Shown: positions 18,150-30,430 of the stretch, one piece after another
How positions within the stretch are numbered: the stretch's first letter is position 1
Layout: the number at the start of each line of letters is the position of its first letter
Assembly: GCA_907163225.1 (NCBI GenBank)
Contig: OU015322.1
Coordinates: 744,001-808,000, forward strand
Length of the DNA stretch: 64,000 nt
Reading direction: 5' to 3'
Origin: an uncultured Rhodocyclaceae bacterium
Lineage (GTDB): Bacteria > Pseudomonadota > Gammaproteobacteria > Burkholderiales > Rhodocyclaceae
The notes under the pieces: generated by a model
What the model was told of the DNA's origin: nothing
The model's input: the letters and a program-made list of their open reading frames with translations, nothing else
Database searches by the model: none
Made by a program: the position numbers and the translations under genes

Positions 18150-19138
18150 CCGGCTACGGGCCGCGTCAGGCGGCCATCAACTCAAGGGCAGTTTGTACGG
18201 TCAACTGGAAATTTTGCCTGAAAATCGGGTTGACCGCAGTCGTCGCCAGCTGGCTAACGCTGGCAAGTGCCGAGACCTGGCGTTTCGCCCTGATCGGCGA
18301 CGTGCCCTATTCGGACCACGAGCGGGCCGAACTGCCAGCAATGCTCGACGCCATCGCCGACCGCCACGCCGAATTCGTTGCTCACATCGGAGATTTCAAG
18401 CACGGCAAGGATCGTTGCGACGACGCATTATTTGAAGACCGCCGGCAGCTTTTTGACGCCAGCCGTGTCCCGTTTATTTTCGTTCCTGGCGACAACGAAT
18501 GGACTGACTGCAGCCGCAAGAGTAATGGCGCCTACGATCCGCTGGAACGCCTTGGCAAATTGCGCAGCCTGTTCTGGAACAAAAACCAGTCGCTTGGCCG
18601 AAAAAAAATCGCCCTCCTCCGCCAGTCAGAAAAGTCACCTGAACACGCGCGCTTTCGGGTCGGCCCGGTTCTCTTCGTCAGCCTCAACATTCCTGGCGGC
18701 AACAACAACTGGACCAAAACTGGCGGACCAAGTCAGGAATATCTGGCGCGCAATCCGCTCGTGCTGCAATGGTTGAAAGAGAGCTTCACCATCGCCCGCC
18801 ATGACGGCCTGGCCGGCATCGTGATCCTCTTCCAGGCCAACCCGGGCTTCACCAACTTTGCCCTCGGCATGCCGCAACCCAGCTATCGGGAATTTCTCGA
18901 CACGCTGCGTGAGGAAACCATCCGTTTTTCAGGCCAGGTCGTCGCCGTGCATGGCGACAGCCATATCAGCCGGATCGACAAACCACTGCACGACCAGCGG
19001 GGAAACCAAATTGCGAACTTCACCCGTATTGAAACCTTTGGCTACCCGGTCATGGGCTGGACCTATGGCCTGATCGATACCGAATCTGCCACCCTGTTCC
19101 GATTCGAAACCCATCCCTGGCCAATCAGGCAGCCGTAA
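18146..19138 (+). CDS. Secreted calcineurin-like metallophosphatase family protein
   Basis: The 330-residue reading starts at a GTG overlapping the mutS stop. The mature part begins [20 protein letters not shown] and has metallophosphoesterase-type blocks: [31 protein letters not shown] and [13 protein letters not shown], with the metal-binding Asp, Asn and His residues. The hydrophobic segment [16 protein letters not shown] acts as a signal peptide, but it starts about 28 residues in, so the true start may be later, such as a TTG near 18229. This uncertain N-terminus is exactly where an inverted pair of the dispersed motif lies. Substrate unknown. Confidence 0.75.
   Translation: MTGYGPRQAAINSRAVCTVNWKFCLKIGLTAVVASWLTLASAETWRFALIGDVPYSDHERAELPAMLDAIADRHAEFVAHIGDFKHGKDRCDDALFEDRRQLFDASRVPFIFVPGDNEWTDCSRKSNGAYDPLERLGKLRSLFWNKNQSLGRKKIALLRQSEKSPEHARFRVGPVLFVSLNIPGGNNNWTKTGGPSQEYLARNPLVLQWLKESFTIARHDGLAGIVILFQANPGFTNFALGMPQPSYREFLDTLREETIRFSGQVVAVHGDSHISRIDKPLHDQRGNQIANFTRIETFGYPVMGWTYGLIDTESATLFRFETHPWPIRQP
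18196..18240. repeat. Dispersed motif, inverted overlapping pair F
   Basis: A minus-orientation copy (TACGGTCAAC, TGGAAATTTTGCC) at 18196-18218 overlaps a plus-orientation copy (TTTTGCCTGAAAATC, GGGTTGACCGCAG) at 18212-18239. The outer ends ACGGTCAAC and GTTGACCGC are inverted repeats. The pair encodes the N-terminal part of the phosphatase signal sequence ([15 protein letters not shown]). Confidence 0.65.
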
Positions 19139-19160
19139 AAATGCCCGCTGAAGCGGGCAT
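19136..19160 (-). terminator. Terminator of the bcp-slyD operon
   Basis: ATGCCCGCT and AGCGGGCAT pair around GA. On the minus strand the hairpin is followed by T5. It lies between two converging genes and may also serve the phosphatase gene. Confidence 0.75.
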
Positions 19161-19185
19161 TCGATGACAAACGATCAAGCTGCGA

Positions 19186-19686
19186 TCAGTGGCAGGATTC
19201 CTCATCATCATCCGGATGATGAACGTGACCGTGTTCGACTTCCTCTTCACTGGCCGGGCGAATCGACGTCACCGTGCAGGTGAATACCAGCGCCATGCCA
19301 GCCAGCGGATGGTTGCCGTCAAGCACGACCTTGTCGTCAGCAATCTCGGTCACGCGATAGATCACGAAATCATCTTCATCGCCCTCTTCCGGGCCGCCTT
19401 CAAACTGCATGCCGACCTGCAATTCCTTGGGAAAATCCTTGCGTGGCTCGACCTGAACCATCTCGGCATCGTACTCGCCAAACGCCTCGTCTGGCTGCAG
19501 CTTGACCTTGATCGACTCGCCGACTTTCTTGCCCTGCAACTCTTCCTCGATTCTCGGGAAGATATCGTCGTACCCGCCATGGAGATAGACGAGCGGCTCG
19601 CGACCTTCGTCGACTACTTCGCCATCCGGATCGGTGACGTGGTAATCGAGCGTGATGACAGAGTTCTTGGCAACCAGCGTGTTCAT
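19186..19686 (-). CDS. slyD: SlyD-like FKBP-type peptidyl-prolyl isomerase
   Basis: The 166-residue protein begins with the SlyD pattern (VITLDYHVTDPDGEVVDEGREPLVYLHGG) and contains the IF (insert-in-flap) domain (VQVEPRKDFPKELQVGMQFE). It ends in a histidine- and acid-rich tail (HGHVHHPDDDEESCH) expected to bind Ni or Zn. SlyD is a cytoplasmic prolyl isomerase, chaperone and metal carrier. The start overlaps the bcp stop by four bases. Confidence 0.88.
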   Translation of the reverse strand: MNTLVAKNSVITLDYHVTDPDGEVVDEGREPLVYLHGGYDDIFPRIEEELQGKKVGESIKVKLQPDEAFGEYDAEMVQVEPRKDFPKELQVGMQFEGGPEEGDEDDFVIYRVTEIADDKVVLDGNHPLAGMALVFTCTVTSIRPASEEEVEHGHVHHPDDDEESCH

Positions 19687-20156
19687 GAATTGAGTTCCTT
19701 GACGAGGCGCAGCACATCCAGTGCATGACCTTTGTAATTGACGTTGTAGAGCGCATGGCGAATGACCCCGCCGCGATCAATGATAAAGGTAGAACGAGAG
19801 ACGCCGAATTTCCGGTGGCCATCTACCTCTCTGGCCTGCCAGACGCCGTATTGCTTGCAGACCGTGCCTTCCGCATCAGACAACAGCTCGATGCCGATGC
19901 CCTCCTTGTCGCGAAACTCTGCGTGCTTCAGACAGTCGTCACGACTGATGCCGAACAGTACGCAATCCTGCCGTAAAAACTCATTCTCATGATCCGAGAA
20001 ATCCGTTGCTTCCTTCGTACAGCACGGCGTTCCATCCTTGGGGTAGAAGAACAGAACAATGTGCTTCTGCCCCTGATATTTTGCCAGATCGATAGTCTCC
20101 ATATCGGCATCCGGCAACGAAAACGTGGGAGCTTTTTCGCCAACCTTGAGCAGCAT
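19683..20156 (-). CDS. bcp: Bcp/PrxQ-type thiol peroxidase
   Basis: The 157-residue peroxiredoxin begins MLLKVGEKAPTFSLPD and carries FFYPKDGTPCCTKEA. The peroxidatic cysteine is expected to be Cys46. The residue before it is usually Gly (TPGCT) but is Cys45 here, giving a vicinal cysteine pair. A second conserved region (VSRSTFIIDRGGVIRHAL) is normal. It removes peroxides using thioredoxin. It is transcribed with slyD. Confidence 0.9.
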   Translation of the reverse strand: MLLKVGEKAPTFSLPDADMETIDLAKYQGQKHIVLFFYPKDGTPCCTKEATDFSDHENEFLRQDCVLFGISRDDCLKHAEFRDKEGIGIELLSDAEGTVCKQYGVWQAREVDGHRKFGVSRSTFIIDRGGVIRHALYNVNYKGHALDVLRLVKELNS

Positions 20157-20252
20157 GTTGTTCTCCTTGAGCGCTCTGCGTGGGGCACTGCCGGGAACGA
20201 TTCTAACGGAGGCAAATAGCGGTGACTACTACGGTCAACGCGAATTCAAGAA

Positions 20253-20537
20253 TTATTTTCCGGGAACTTTTTCCGGAATCTGCACGAAAATTTCATCCTG
20301 CCTGACCATGCCCAACTCGAAGCGGGCACGCTCCTCAATGGCGTCATACCCCTGCTTCAGGTCGCGAACCTCGGCATCGAGGCCCGCGTTCCTGATTTCC
20401 AGCTTGCGGGTCACTTCCTTCTGCTGCTGTACCTGACGGTCGTACTCCCACACCTTCAGCCAGCCCCCCTTCCCCACCCAAAGGGGGAACTGGAGCAGGC
20501 CGATGGCTGCAAGAAGGCCGACCGTCAGCCAACGCAT
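20253..20537 (-). CDS. ftsB: FtsB, divisome protein
   Basis: The 94-residue protein has one N-terminal transmembrane helix ([17 protein letters not shown]), then a coiled-coil ([20 protein letters not shown] and following heptads) and the family end [21 protein letters not shown]. FtsB joins FtsL and FtsQ in the divisome. It follows eno by six bases, as in many Proteobacteria. Confidence 0.92.
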   Translation of the reverse strand: MRWLTVGLLAAIGLLQFPLWVGKGGWLKVWEYDRQVQQQKEVTRKLEIRNAGLDAEVRDLKQGYDAIEERARFELGMVRQDEIFVQIPEKVPGK

Positions 20538-20543
20538 GCGTGA

Positions 20544-21836
<1,293 letters not shown>

Positions 21837-21893
21837 TTATTATCAGAAGGTTAAATTAGAAACTTAAACCAATTAATCAAAATTGACAGCAAC

Positions 21894-24394
<2,501 letters not shown>

Positions 24395-24527
24395 TCATAG
24401 CCGATAAGGGCCAAAAAGCCCAAGCGTCTCGACCAAATATCGCACTCCCAAATGGGATATCCCGCCATATCCGTGGCAACAAACTGATTTGCTAGAATGA
24501 CGAGTTCGCCAGCCCAGTGGATGCCTC

Positions 24528-25472
24528 TTGAAACGCGTTCTCGTCGTCAACTACTCCCAATCGGGACAGCTTTCGGATATTTCCGCAAGGATCGTCGATC
24601 CCTTGCGTGCTGCCGGGCACGACGTACACGTTGAAACACTGAAACCGGAAACACCGTTTCCGTTTCCGTGGCCCATTGTCGACTTCTTCGATGCCTTTCC
24701 CGAATGTGTACAGCTCGACGCGCCGCCCCTGCGCCCGCTGTGCATCGCTGCGGACACGCCCTTCGATCTGGTGATCCTGACCTATCAAGTCTGGTATCTC
24801 TCGCCCGCCCTGCCGATGACGGCTTTCCTGCGAAGCGCCGAAGGCCGGCAGCTGGTTTCCGGCAAACCCGTCATCACCCTCGTCGCCTGTCGCAACATGT
24901 GGCTGTCTGCACAGGAGACGATGAAACAACTGGTTGCCAGCGCCGGTGGCCGCCTGATCGACCACCTTGCCTTCACTGACCAGGGGCATCCACTGGCCAC
25001 CTTCATCACCACGCCGCGCTGGGTATGGACCGGCAAGAAAAACAGCTTTCTGGGTCTGCCACCAGCCGGCGTGTCGCCTGAAGAAATCCGGCAAGCCAGT
25101 CGTTTCGGGCTAGCTCTGGCCGACGGCTTGAACAATGACAGTGAAAAATCCGGCCAACCGATGCTGGCCGGCTTGCGTGCCGTCACTGTCAATGCCCGTC
25201 TTGCGGTCAGCGAACGTGCCGGGCGACGCGCTTTCGGGGTCTGGTCGAAACTCGTCCGACTGTTCGGCAAACGGGGCCAGTGGCGTCGGCGCCCGGTCCT
25301 TTTGCTGTTTGTGGTTTACCTGATCACGCTCATCGTGACCGTCGTTCCAATAAGCCTGTTGTTACAATGGCTGTTTTCCCCGCTGCTCAAACCGCGGCTT
25401 GAGCGGCTCAAGACCGAACTGGAGCTGCCATCCGGCTCGCAGGAATTCAACTTACAAAAATATGCACCCTAG
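24528..25472 (+). CDS. DarA-like dialkylresorcinol condensing enzyme (flavodoxin-like)
   Basis: The 314-residue protein starts at a TTG; no in-frame ATG is close. Its opening, [19 protein letters not shown], followed by [20 protein letters not shown], matches what I recall of DarA-family proteins of Bacteroidetes flexirubin/dialkylresorcinol clusters. The SQSGQ loop resembles a flavodoxin phosphate loop. The C-terminus has a hydrophobic stretch ([27 protein letters not shown]) that would place the enzyme at the membrane. DarA acts with the KAS III DarB to join two beta-keto acyl chains and form a cyclic dione/resorcinol head. It is the first gene of a nine-gene run with overlaps. A TAGAAT box at 24493 could be the -10. 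Confidence 0.75.
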   Translation: MKRVLVVNYSQSGQLSDISARIVDPLRAAGHDVHVETLKPETPFPFPWPIVDFFDAFPECVQLDAPPLRPLCIAADTPFDLVILTYQVWYLSPALPMTAFLRSAEGRQLVSGKPVITLVACRNMWLSAQETMKQLVASAGGRLIDHLAFTDQGHPLATFITTPRWVWTGKKNSFLGLPPAGVSPEEIRQASRFGLALADGLNNDSEKSGQPMLAGLRAVTVNARLAVSERAGRRAFGVWSKLVRLFGKRGQWRRRPVLLLFVVYLITLIVTVVPISLLLQWLFSPLLKPRLERLKTELELPSGSQEFNLQKYAP

Positions 25473-26628
25473 CGGCAAGGTTTACATCAACGGCACATCG
25501 GTCTTCCTGCCCAACGCGCCGGTCGGCAACGACGACATCGAAACAGTGCTGGGTATGATAGCCGGCAAACCGTCGCGCGCCCGGCGCATCGTGCTGCGCA
25601 ATAACGGTATCCGCCAGCGCCATTACGCCATCGACCCGACGACCGGCGCTCCAACCCACACCAATGCCCAGTTGACTGCCGAAGCCGTGCGCGGCCTTGC
25701 CTGCGAACGCTTTTCCCCTGACGACATCGATTGCCTGGTCAGCGGCACGACCATTCCGGATCAGATCATGCCCAACCACGGCGTGATGGTGCATGGCGAA
25801 CTGGGCATTCCGCCCTGCGAAGTAGTGTCGACCGCAGCGATCTGCGTGGCCGGCATCACGGCGCTCAAGTATGCCTACATGAGCGTCCTTTCCGGTCTGG
25901 CCCGCAACGCGGTAGCAACCGCCTCCGAACTGTCCTCCAGCATCCTGCATGCGCGCAATTTCGCCGCCGAATCGGAACACCGGGTAGCCGAACTGGAAAC
26001 CAATCCGGAAATCGCTTTCGAGAAGGATTTCCTGCGCTGGATGCTGTCCGACGGCGCCGGGGCTTTTCTGCTCCAGGATCAGCCGCGCCCTGACAGCTTG
26101 TCGCTGCGCATCGACTGGATCGACATCCTGTCGCAGGCAAATACGATGGAAGTCTGCATGTATGCCGGCGGTGAAAAGCTGGGCGATGGTTCGCTGCAGG
26201 GCTGGCAGCACTATTCGCAGGAACAGCGGGCGGCTCTGTCCATATTCTCGGTCAAGCAGGATGTCCGTTTGCTCAATGCCGAAGTGACCTACCAGACCAT
26301 CGGCAAGTCGCTGGAAAAAATGCAGCGCACGCGTGATGTAAAACCAGCCGATATCGACTGGTTCCTGCCGCACATGTCTTCCGAGTATTTCCGCCAGCCG
26401 ATGGCCGACTGCATGTCCACCGTCGGCTTCCCCATCGCCCAGGAAAAATGGTTCACCAATCTGCAAACGAAGGGCAACACCGGCTCCGCTTCGATCTACA
26501 TCATGATTGACGAGTTGCTCAAAAGCGGCCGCCTCAAACATGGCGACCGCCTGCTCTGCTTCATCCCGGAAAGCGGCCGTTTCACCGGCTCGCTGATGCA
26601 CCTGACGGCGGTCGACCATGCTGGATAG
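25462..26628 (+). CDS. DarB-like ketosynthase III
   Basis: The 388-residue protein overlaps the DarA-like gene by 11 bases. It has a thiolase-fold KAS III layout with Cys128 ([12 protein letters not shown]), His304 ([11 protein letters not shown]) and Asn339 ([12 protein letters not shown]), the three residues of a working FabH-type site. DarB-type enzymes join beta-keto acyl units for the DarA-like cyclase. It lacks the usual FabH N-terminal start (it reads [20 protein letters not shown]), consistent with the DarB branch. The ATG chosen gives the family start. Confidence 0.8.
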   Translation: MHPSGKVYINGTSVFLPNAPVGNDDIETVLGMIAGKPSRARRIVLRNNGIRQRHYAIDPTTGAPTHTNAQLTAEAVRGLACERFSPDDIDCLVSGTTIPDQIMPNHGVMVHGELGIPPCEVVSTAAICVAGITALKYAYMSVLSGLARNAVATASELSSSILHARNFAAESEHRVAELETNPEIAFEKDFLRWMLSDGAGAFLLQDQPRPDSLSLRIDWIDILSQANTMEVCMYAGGEKLGDGSLQGWQHYSQEQRAALSIFSVKQDVRLLNAEVTYQTIGKSLEKMQRTRDVKPADIDWFLPHMSSEYFRQPMADCMSTVGFPIAQEKWFTNLQTKGNTGSASIYIMIDELLKSGRLKHGDRLLCFIPESGRFTGSLMHLTAVDHAG

Positions 26629-27013
26629 CGAAGTCCCGCAGGAAGGCAACAGCACGCTGGGCGGCCAGCGCAAGGCAATGTACGCGCGGGGCGCCGACGG
26701 CAAGCTGCACATCGTCCAGTCGGCCGGCTGGGAGGTCGAGGAAATCGTCACCCGGCAGGCCGTCGAAGATCTCAACCGGCTGGCCGAAGATGCCCGCCAG
26801 CGCGTCATCGCCGGCCAGACTTCGGCGCTCGAATACCACATGCACAAGGCGCGCATGGACGTACCGCTGCTGTCGCAAGTCACTGGTCTGTGGCAATGGC
26901 GCATCCGCCGCCATTTCCGACCCGACATTTTTGTCGGGCTGTCGGCCGGGCTGCTTCAGCGCTATGGCGACGCCATGGGCCTGAGCGTCGAGCAGCTGAA
27001 GAAAGCCGAATGA
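26618..27013 (+). CDS. Small conserved-looking protein of the resorcinol-type operon, function unknown
   Basis: The 131-residue soluble protein is rich in charged helices ([11 protein letters not shown]-like stretch seen as [33 protein letters not shown]) and has no signal peptide or membrane segment. It overlaps the KAS III gene by 11 bases and the next gene by four. I do not recognise a family with certainty. Helical content and co-translation suggest an accessory protein working with the DarB-like enzyme or the ABC transporter. Confidence 0.75.
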   Translation: MLDSEVPQEGNSTLGGQRKAMYARGADGKLHIVQSAGWEVEEIVTRQAVEDLNRLAEDARQRVIAGQTSALEYHMHKARMDVPLLSQVTGLWQWRIRRHFRPDIFVGLSAGLLQRYGDAMGLSVEQLKKAE

Positions 27014-28005
27014 TGGAATTCCAGCACAGCCACGCTTCCCATTGCGAAAGCGGCGTCATGTCGTCAATGCTGCGCCATCTCGGCCTGCCGATCTCGGAAG
27101 CCATGGCTTTCGGGCTGTCGTCGGCGCTCTCCTTCGCCTATCTGCCGATCATCAAGATCAACGGCCTGCCGCTGGTCGCCTACCGGATGCCGCCGAAGTT
27201 CATCATCAAGGGCCTGCAGAAGCCACTCGGCCTCAAGATGCGTTTCGAAACTTTCCGCAACCCGGAAGCCGGCGAACAGCGCCTCGATCAACTGCTCGAC
27301 GCCGGCCAGCTGGTCGGCATGCAGACCTCCGTGTTCTGGCTGCCCTACATGCCGGAAGACCTGCGCTTTCATTTCAACGCCCACAATGTCCTGGCCTACG
27401 GCCGCGATGCGGCGAGCGGCGACTACAAGCTATCCGACCCGGTGGTTGAAACGACGGTAACCTGCGCCCCGGCCGACCTCCGTCGTGCCCGTTTTGCCAA
27501 GGGCGTGCTGGCGCCCAAGGGGCTGCTCTACTACCCGGAAGGCAAGCCATCCGAGCCCGACTGGGCCAAGGTTTTGCCCAAGGCCATCAAGAAAACGACG
27601 CGCATCCTGCTCGATTCGCCCATCCCGATCATTGGCGTGCGCGGCATTCGTCGCCTGGCCAATGCCATTCAGCGACTCGATGCAGCCGGTAATCCAGCTG
27701 CCGCCAAGATGTTCATCGGCCAGGTTGTCCGCATGCAGGAAGAAATCGGCACGGGCGGCGGCGGCTTCCGCTTCATCTACGCCGCTTTCCTGCAGGAAGC
27801 AGCCGAACGACTGGCTCGCCCGGCGCTCAACGAACTGTCCGAAACGCTCGTCGACATCGGCGACGAGTGGCGGGAATTCGCGCTATCCACCGCCCGCATG
27901 ATCCGCGACCGCGAGCCGCTCAATCCGTTCAAGCTGGCCGACAAGCTGCGCGCCATCGCCGACCGCGAGCAGACATTCTTCCGCGATCTGCGCCGCGCCG
28001 CCTAA
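27010..28005 (+). CDS. BtrH-like protein of the resorcinol-type operon
   Basis: The 331-residue protein starts [23 protein letters not shown], which matches the BtrH N-terminal domain: a cysteine-peptidase-like fold with a conserved HCESG-type motif near the start. BtrH is an acyl-ACP:acceptor transferase in butirosin synthesis, so acyl transfer is a reasonable guess. The rest has no membrane segments apart from a mildly hydrophobic stretch (SEAMAFGLSSALSFAYLPII). The start and stop overlap both neighbours (ATGA with the gene before, TAATG with the ABC ATPase gene). Confidence 0.7.
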   Translation: MMEFQHSHASHCESGVMSSMLRHLGLPISEAMAFGLSSALSFAYLPIIKINGLPLVAYRMPPKFIIKGLQKPLGLKMRFETFRNPEAGEQRLDQLLDAGQLVGMQTSVFWLPYMPEDLRFHFNAHNVLAYGRDAASGDYKLSDPVVETTVTCAPADLRRARFAKGVLAPKGLLYYPEGKPSEPDWAKVLPKAIKKTTRILLDSPIPIIGVRGIRRLANAIQRLDAAGNPAAAKMFIGQVVRMQEEIGTGGGGFRFIYAAFLQEAAERLARPALNELSETLVDIGDEWREFALSTARMIRDREPLNPFKLADKLRAIADREQTFFRDLRRAA

Positions 28006-28943
28006 TGCTCAAGATTGATGGCGTTTCCTACCGCTATCGCGATGCCGCTTCCCCAGCGCTGCAGGATGTTTCGCTAACGATCCCGGCTGGCGGCGTTTAC
28101 GGCCTGCTCGGCCCGAACGGTGCCGGCAAGACGACGCTCATTTCGCTACTCGCCGGGCTGTTGACCGTAGCCGACGGCCGCATTTCGCTCAATGGCCAGC
28201 CGCTGGCTGAAGCCCGCGCCGCCAATCCGCGCGCCATCGCGCTGGTGCCGCAGGATTACGCCTTCTACCCGATGCTGACGGTGGCCGAAAATCTGGCGTT
28301 CTTCGCCGGCGCACTGGGCCTGGCGCGCGACGAACGCCGGCAGCAGATCGACGCCGCCATCGCCTTCGCCCGGCTCGAACAGGTCACCGGCAAACACGCC
28401 GAACAACTCTCCGGCGGCCTGCGCCGGCGGCTCAACCTGGCCATCGGCCTGCTCGGCCGGCCGCAATTGCTGCTGCTCGACGAGCCCACCGTTGGCGTCG
28501 ACCCGCAGTCGCGCAGCTTCCTGCTCGAATCCATCGCCGCCCTGCCGGCCAGCGGCACGACGGTGCTCTACACCAGCCACTACATGGAGGAAGTCGAAGC
28601 CATCTGCCAGGGTGTCGCCATCCTCGACCAGGGCCGCGTCCTGAGCGAAGGCACGCTCGACGACCTGCTTTCCACCGCCGACAGCAGCGCCGAAATCGAA
28701 CTCGACCAGCCGCTGCCAGCCGCCCTGGCCGAACGCTACGCAGCGACCGATCTCGGCCATTTCAAATTTGGCCTATTTTTCCGGTCGACCCTAGGGCCAG
28801 CCTCTGTTTCCATGGTCGTGGAAGCGGCCCGTTTACTGGACGAACTGGCCGAAGCCGGCTGCACCGTGCGCCAGTTGCATGTCGGACGGCAAAACCTCGA
28901 ACAGCTTTTCATGCGCCTGACCCGGCGCTCATTGCGGGACTAG
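28005..28943 (+). CDS. ABC transporter ATPase of the resorcinol-type operon
   Basis: The 312-residue ATPase has Walker A GPNGAGKTT, signature LSGGLRRRLN, Walker B LLLLDEP and the switch TSHYMEE. It resembles drug or lipid exporter ATPases (CcmA/NatA type), and the partner permease follows after six bases. The C-terminal part (about residues 255-270, FKFGLFFRSTLGPAS) is encoded by a copy of the dispersed motif and looks like an insertion in the accessory domain. Export of the resorcinol-type lipid is inferred from the operon. Confidence 0.85.
   Translation: MLKIDGVSYRYRDAASPALQDVSLTIPAGGVYGLLGPNGAGKTTLISLLAGLLTVADGRISLNGQPLAEARAANPRAIALVPQDYAFYPMLTVAENLAFFAGALGLARDERRQQIDAAIAFARLEQVTGKHAEQLSGGLRRRLNLAIGLLGRPQLLLLDEPTVGVDPQSRSFLLESIAALPASGTTVLYTSHYMEEVEAICQGVAILDQGRVLSEGTLDDLLSTADSSAEIELDQPLPAALAERYAATDLGHFKFGLFFRSTLGPASVSMVVEAARLLDELAEAGCTVRQLHVGRQNLEQLFMRLTRRSLRD
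28765..28806 (+). repeat. Dispersed motif, copy G inside the ABC ATPase gene
   Basis: AATTTGGCC, TATTTTTCC, GGTCGACCCTAGG and GCCAGCCTCTG follow one another. This is the long form, with GTCGAC replacing GTTGAC and GGGCCAGCC in place of GGGTCAGCC. It is in frame and encodes FKFGLFFRSTLGPAS. Confidence 0.7.
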
Positions 28944-28949
28944 CCGAAC

Positions 28950-30164
28950 ATGACCCGCCTCACCGCCCTGTGGACCAAGGAAACCCTGGCTTTGCTGCGC
29001 GACCGGCACGGTCTGGCCGCCCTTTTCGTCATGCCCATCATCTTCATCTTGGTCATGACCATGGCGCTGCACGATGCCTTCATGCCTGGCGCAGCGATCG
29101 ACGTGGCCTACGCCATCGTCGACCTTGATGGCAGCCCGCATTCGCAATCGCTGGCCCGCCGCCTCGACAAGACCGGCAGCTTCCGCCACGTTGCCGCCCC
29201 GGCGACGACTGATGCCGCCCGGGCCGACATCCGCGCCGGCCGCTACGCGCTGGCGCTGGTGTTGCCCAAGGGCTTCGGCGAACGCCTGCTGACCCCGGCC
29301 GGAGCCGACGGCCAGGCTACCGAATCACTGACCCTGATGGTCGATCCGACGTTGAACCCGGCGCTGCAACTGGCCTTCCGCAACCAGACCAGCGCCGCGC
29401 TCGGCATGCTGCGGGCCGACGAACTGACGCACAGCGCCGGCAAGCTGTTCGGCCTGCCAACGGCCGCCCGGCCGGCCGAACGCGACTGGCCTGACGAAAT
29501 CGTCAGCATTGCCGTGCAGAACGACCGCAGCATCCGCCCGCCCTCGTCGGTGCAGCAAAACGTGCCGGCCTGGCTGGTCTTCGCCATGTTCTTCGTCGTC
29601 ATCCCGATTTCCGCTATCCTCATCACCGAACGGCAGCAAGGCACGCTCCAGCGCCTCGCCGCCATGGGCGTCCCTTTCCGCGATGTTCTGCTCGGCAAAC
29701 TGCTACCCTTTTTCGTCGTCAATCAGATTCAGGCCGTCCTGATGGTTGCCGTCGGCATCTGGGGCGTCCCGCTGTTCGGTGGCGAGGCGCTCGTCATGCC
29801 GACAGGCGTCGGACTGTTCCATTGCTGGCTGGTCGCCGCCGCCGTCAGCCTGGCTGCGGTCGCCTGCGCCCTGCTCGTCGCCAGCCTGGCACAAACAACA
29901 CAGCAATCGACGATCATCGGCGGCGTTGGCAACATCCTGATGGCGGCCATCGGCGGCATCATGGTCCCCAAGTTCATGATGCCTGGCACCATGCAGACCC
30001 TCGCCGAATGGTCGCCGATGGCCTGGGCGCTCAACGGCTTCCACACCGTCATGCTGCGTCATGGCGACTTTGCCGCCATCCTGCCCGACCTCGTCAAACT
30101 CCTCGCCTGCGCGGCCCTGGCCCTTGCCGTCGCGACCTGGCTCAACCGCCGCCAAACCGCATGA
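28950..30164 (+). CDS. ABC-2 type permease of the resorcinol-type operon
   Basis: The 404-residue protein has an N-terminal helix (LAALFVMPIIFILVMTMAL), a large extracytoplasmic domain and five C-terminal helices (for example LVFAMFFVVIPISAILI, AVLMVAVGIWGVP and LVAAAVSLAAVACALLVA). This is the YhhJ/NatB-like ABC-2 exporter layout. The segment ITERQQGTLQRLAAMGVP is typical of the family. It pairs with the ATPase just upstream and overlaps the ACP gene by four bases. Confidence 0.88.
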   Translation: MTRLTALWTKETLALLRDRHGLAALFVMPIIFILVMTMALHDAFMPGAAIDVAYAIVDLDGSPHSQSLARRLDKTGSFRHVAAPATTDAARADIRAGRYALALVLPKGFGERLLTPAGADGQATESLTLMVDPTLNPALQLAFRNQTSAALGMLRADELTHSAGKLFGLPTAARPAERDWPDEIVSIAVQNDRSIRPPSSVQQNVPAWLVFAMFFVVIPISAILITERQQGTLQRLAAMGVPFRDVLLGKLLPFFVVNQIQAVLMVAVGIWGVPLFGGEALVMPTGVGLFHCWLVAAAVSLAAVACALLVASLAQTTQQSTIIGGVGNILMAAIGGIMVPKFMMPGTMQTLAEWSPMAWALNGFHTVMLRHGDFAAILPDLVKLLACAALALAVATWLNRRQTA

Positions 30165-30430
30165 CCACTGACCTCCGCCTCGCCCTCAAAACCTTGATCG
30201 TCGAAGCCTGTGACAAGGATTGCGATCCGGCCAGCATCACCGACGACGAAATCCTCTTCGGGCCGGAAGCGCCGCTCCAACTCGATTCGCTCGATGCCCT
30301 GCAGGTCTCGATGGCGATCAAGAAAACCTACGGCCTGCGCCTGCCGGACAGCAAGGAAACCCGCCGCATCCTGTCCAGCGTCGCCAGCATGGCCGAACAC
30401 CTCGACGCCTGGCTGGCCAGCCGCGCATGA
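30161..30430 (+). CDS. Acyl carrier protein of the resorcinol-type operon
   Basis: The 89-residue protein has the phosphopantetheine motif LQLDSLDALQVSM with Ser43 as the attachment site, in a four-helix ACP-like sequence. It differs from housekeeping AcpP (which has DSLD in a strongly acidic helix), so it is a dedicated carrier for this cluster. The start ATG overlaps the permease stop, and the stop overlaps the ketosynthase start. Confidence 0.88.
   Translation: MTTDLRLALKTLIVEACDKDCDPASITDDEILFGPEAPLQLDSLDALQVSMAIKKTYGLRLPDSKETRRILSSVASMAEHLDAWLASRA

Noticed and set aside
20229-20265. CTACGGTCAACGCG between bcp and ftsB
   Set aside because: The core matches but the following A-tracts do not; likely chance or a remnant.
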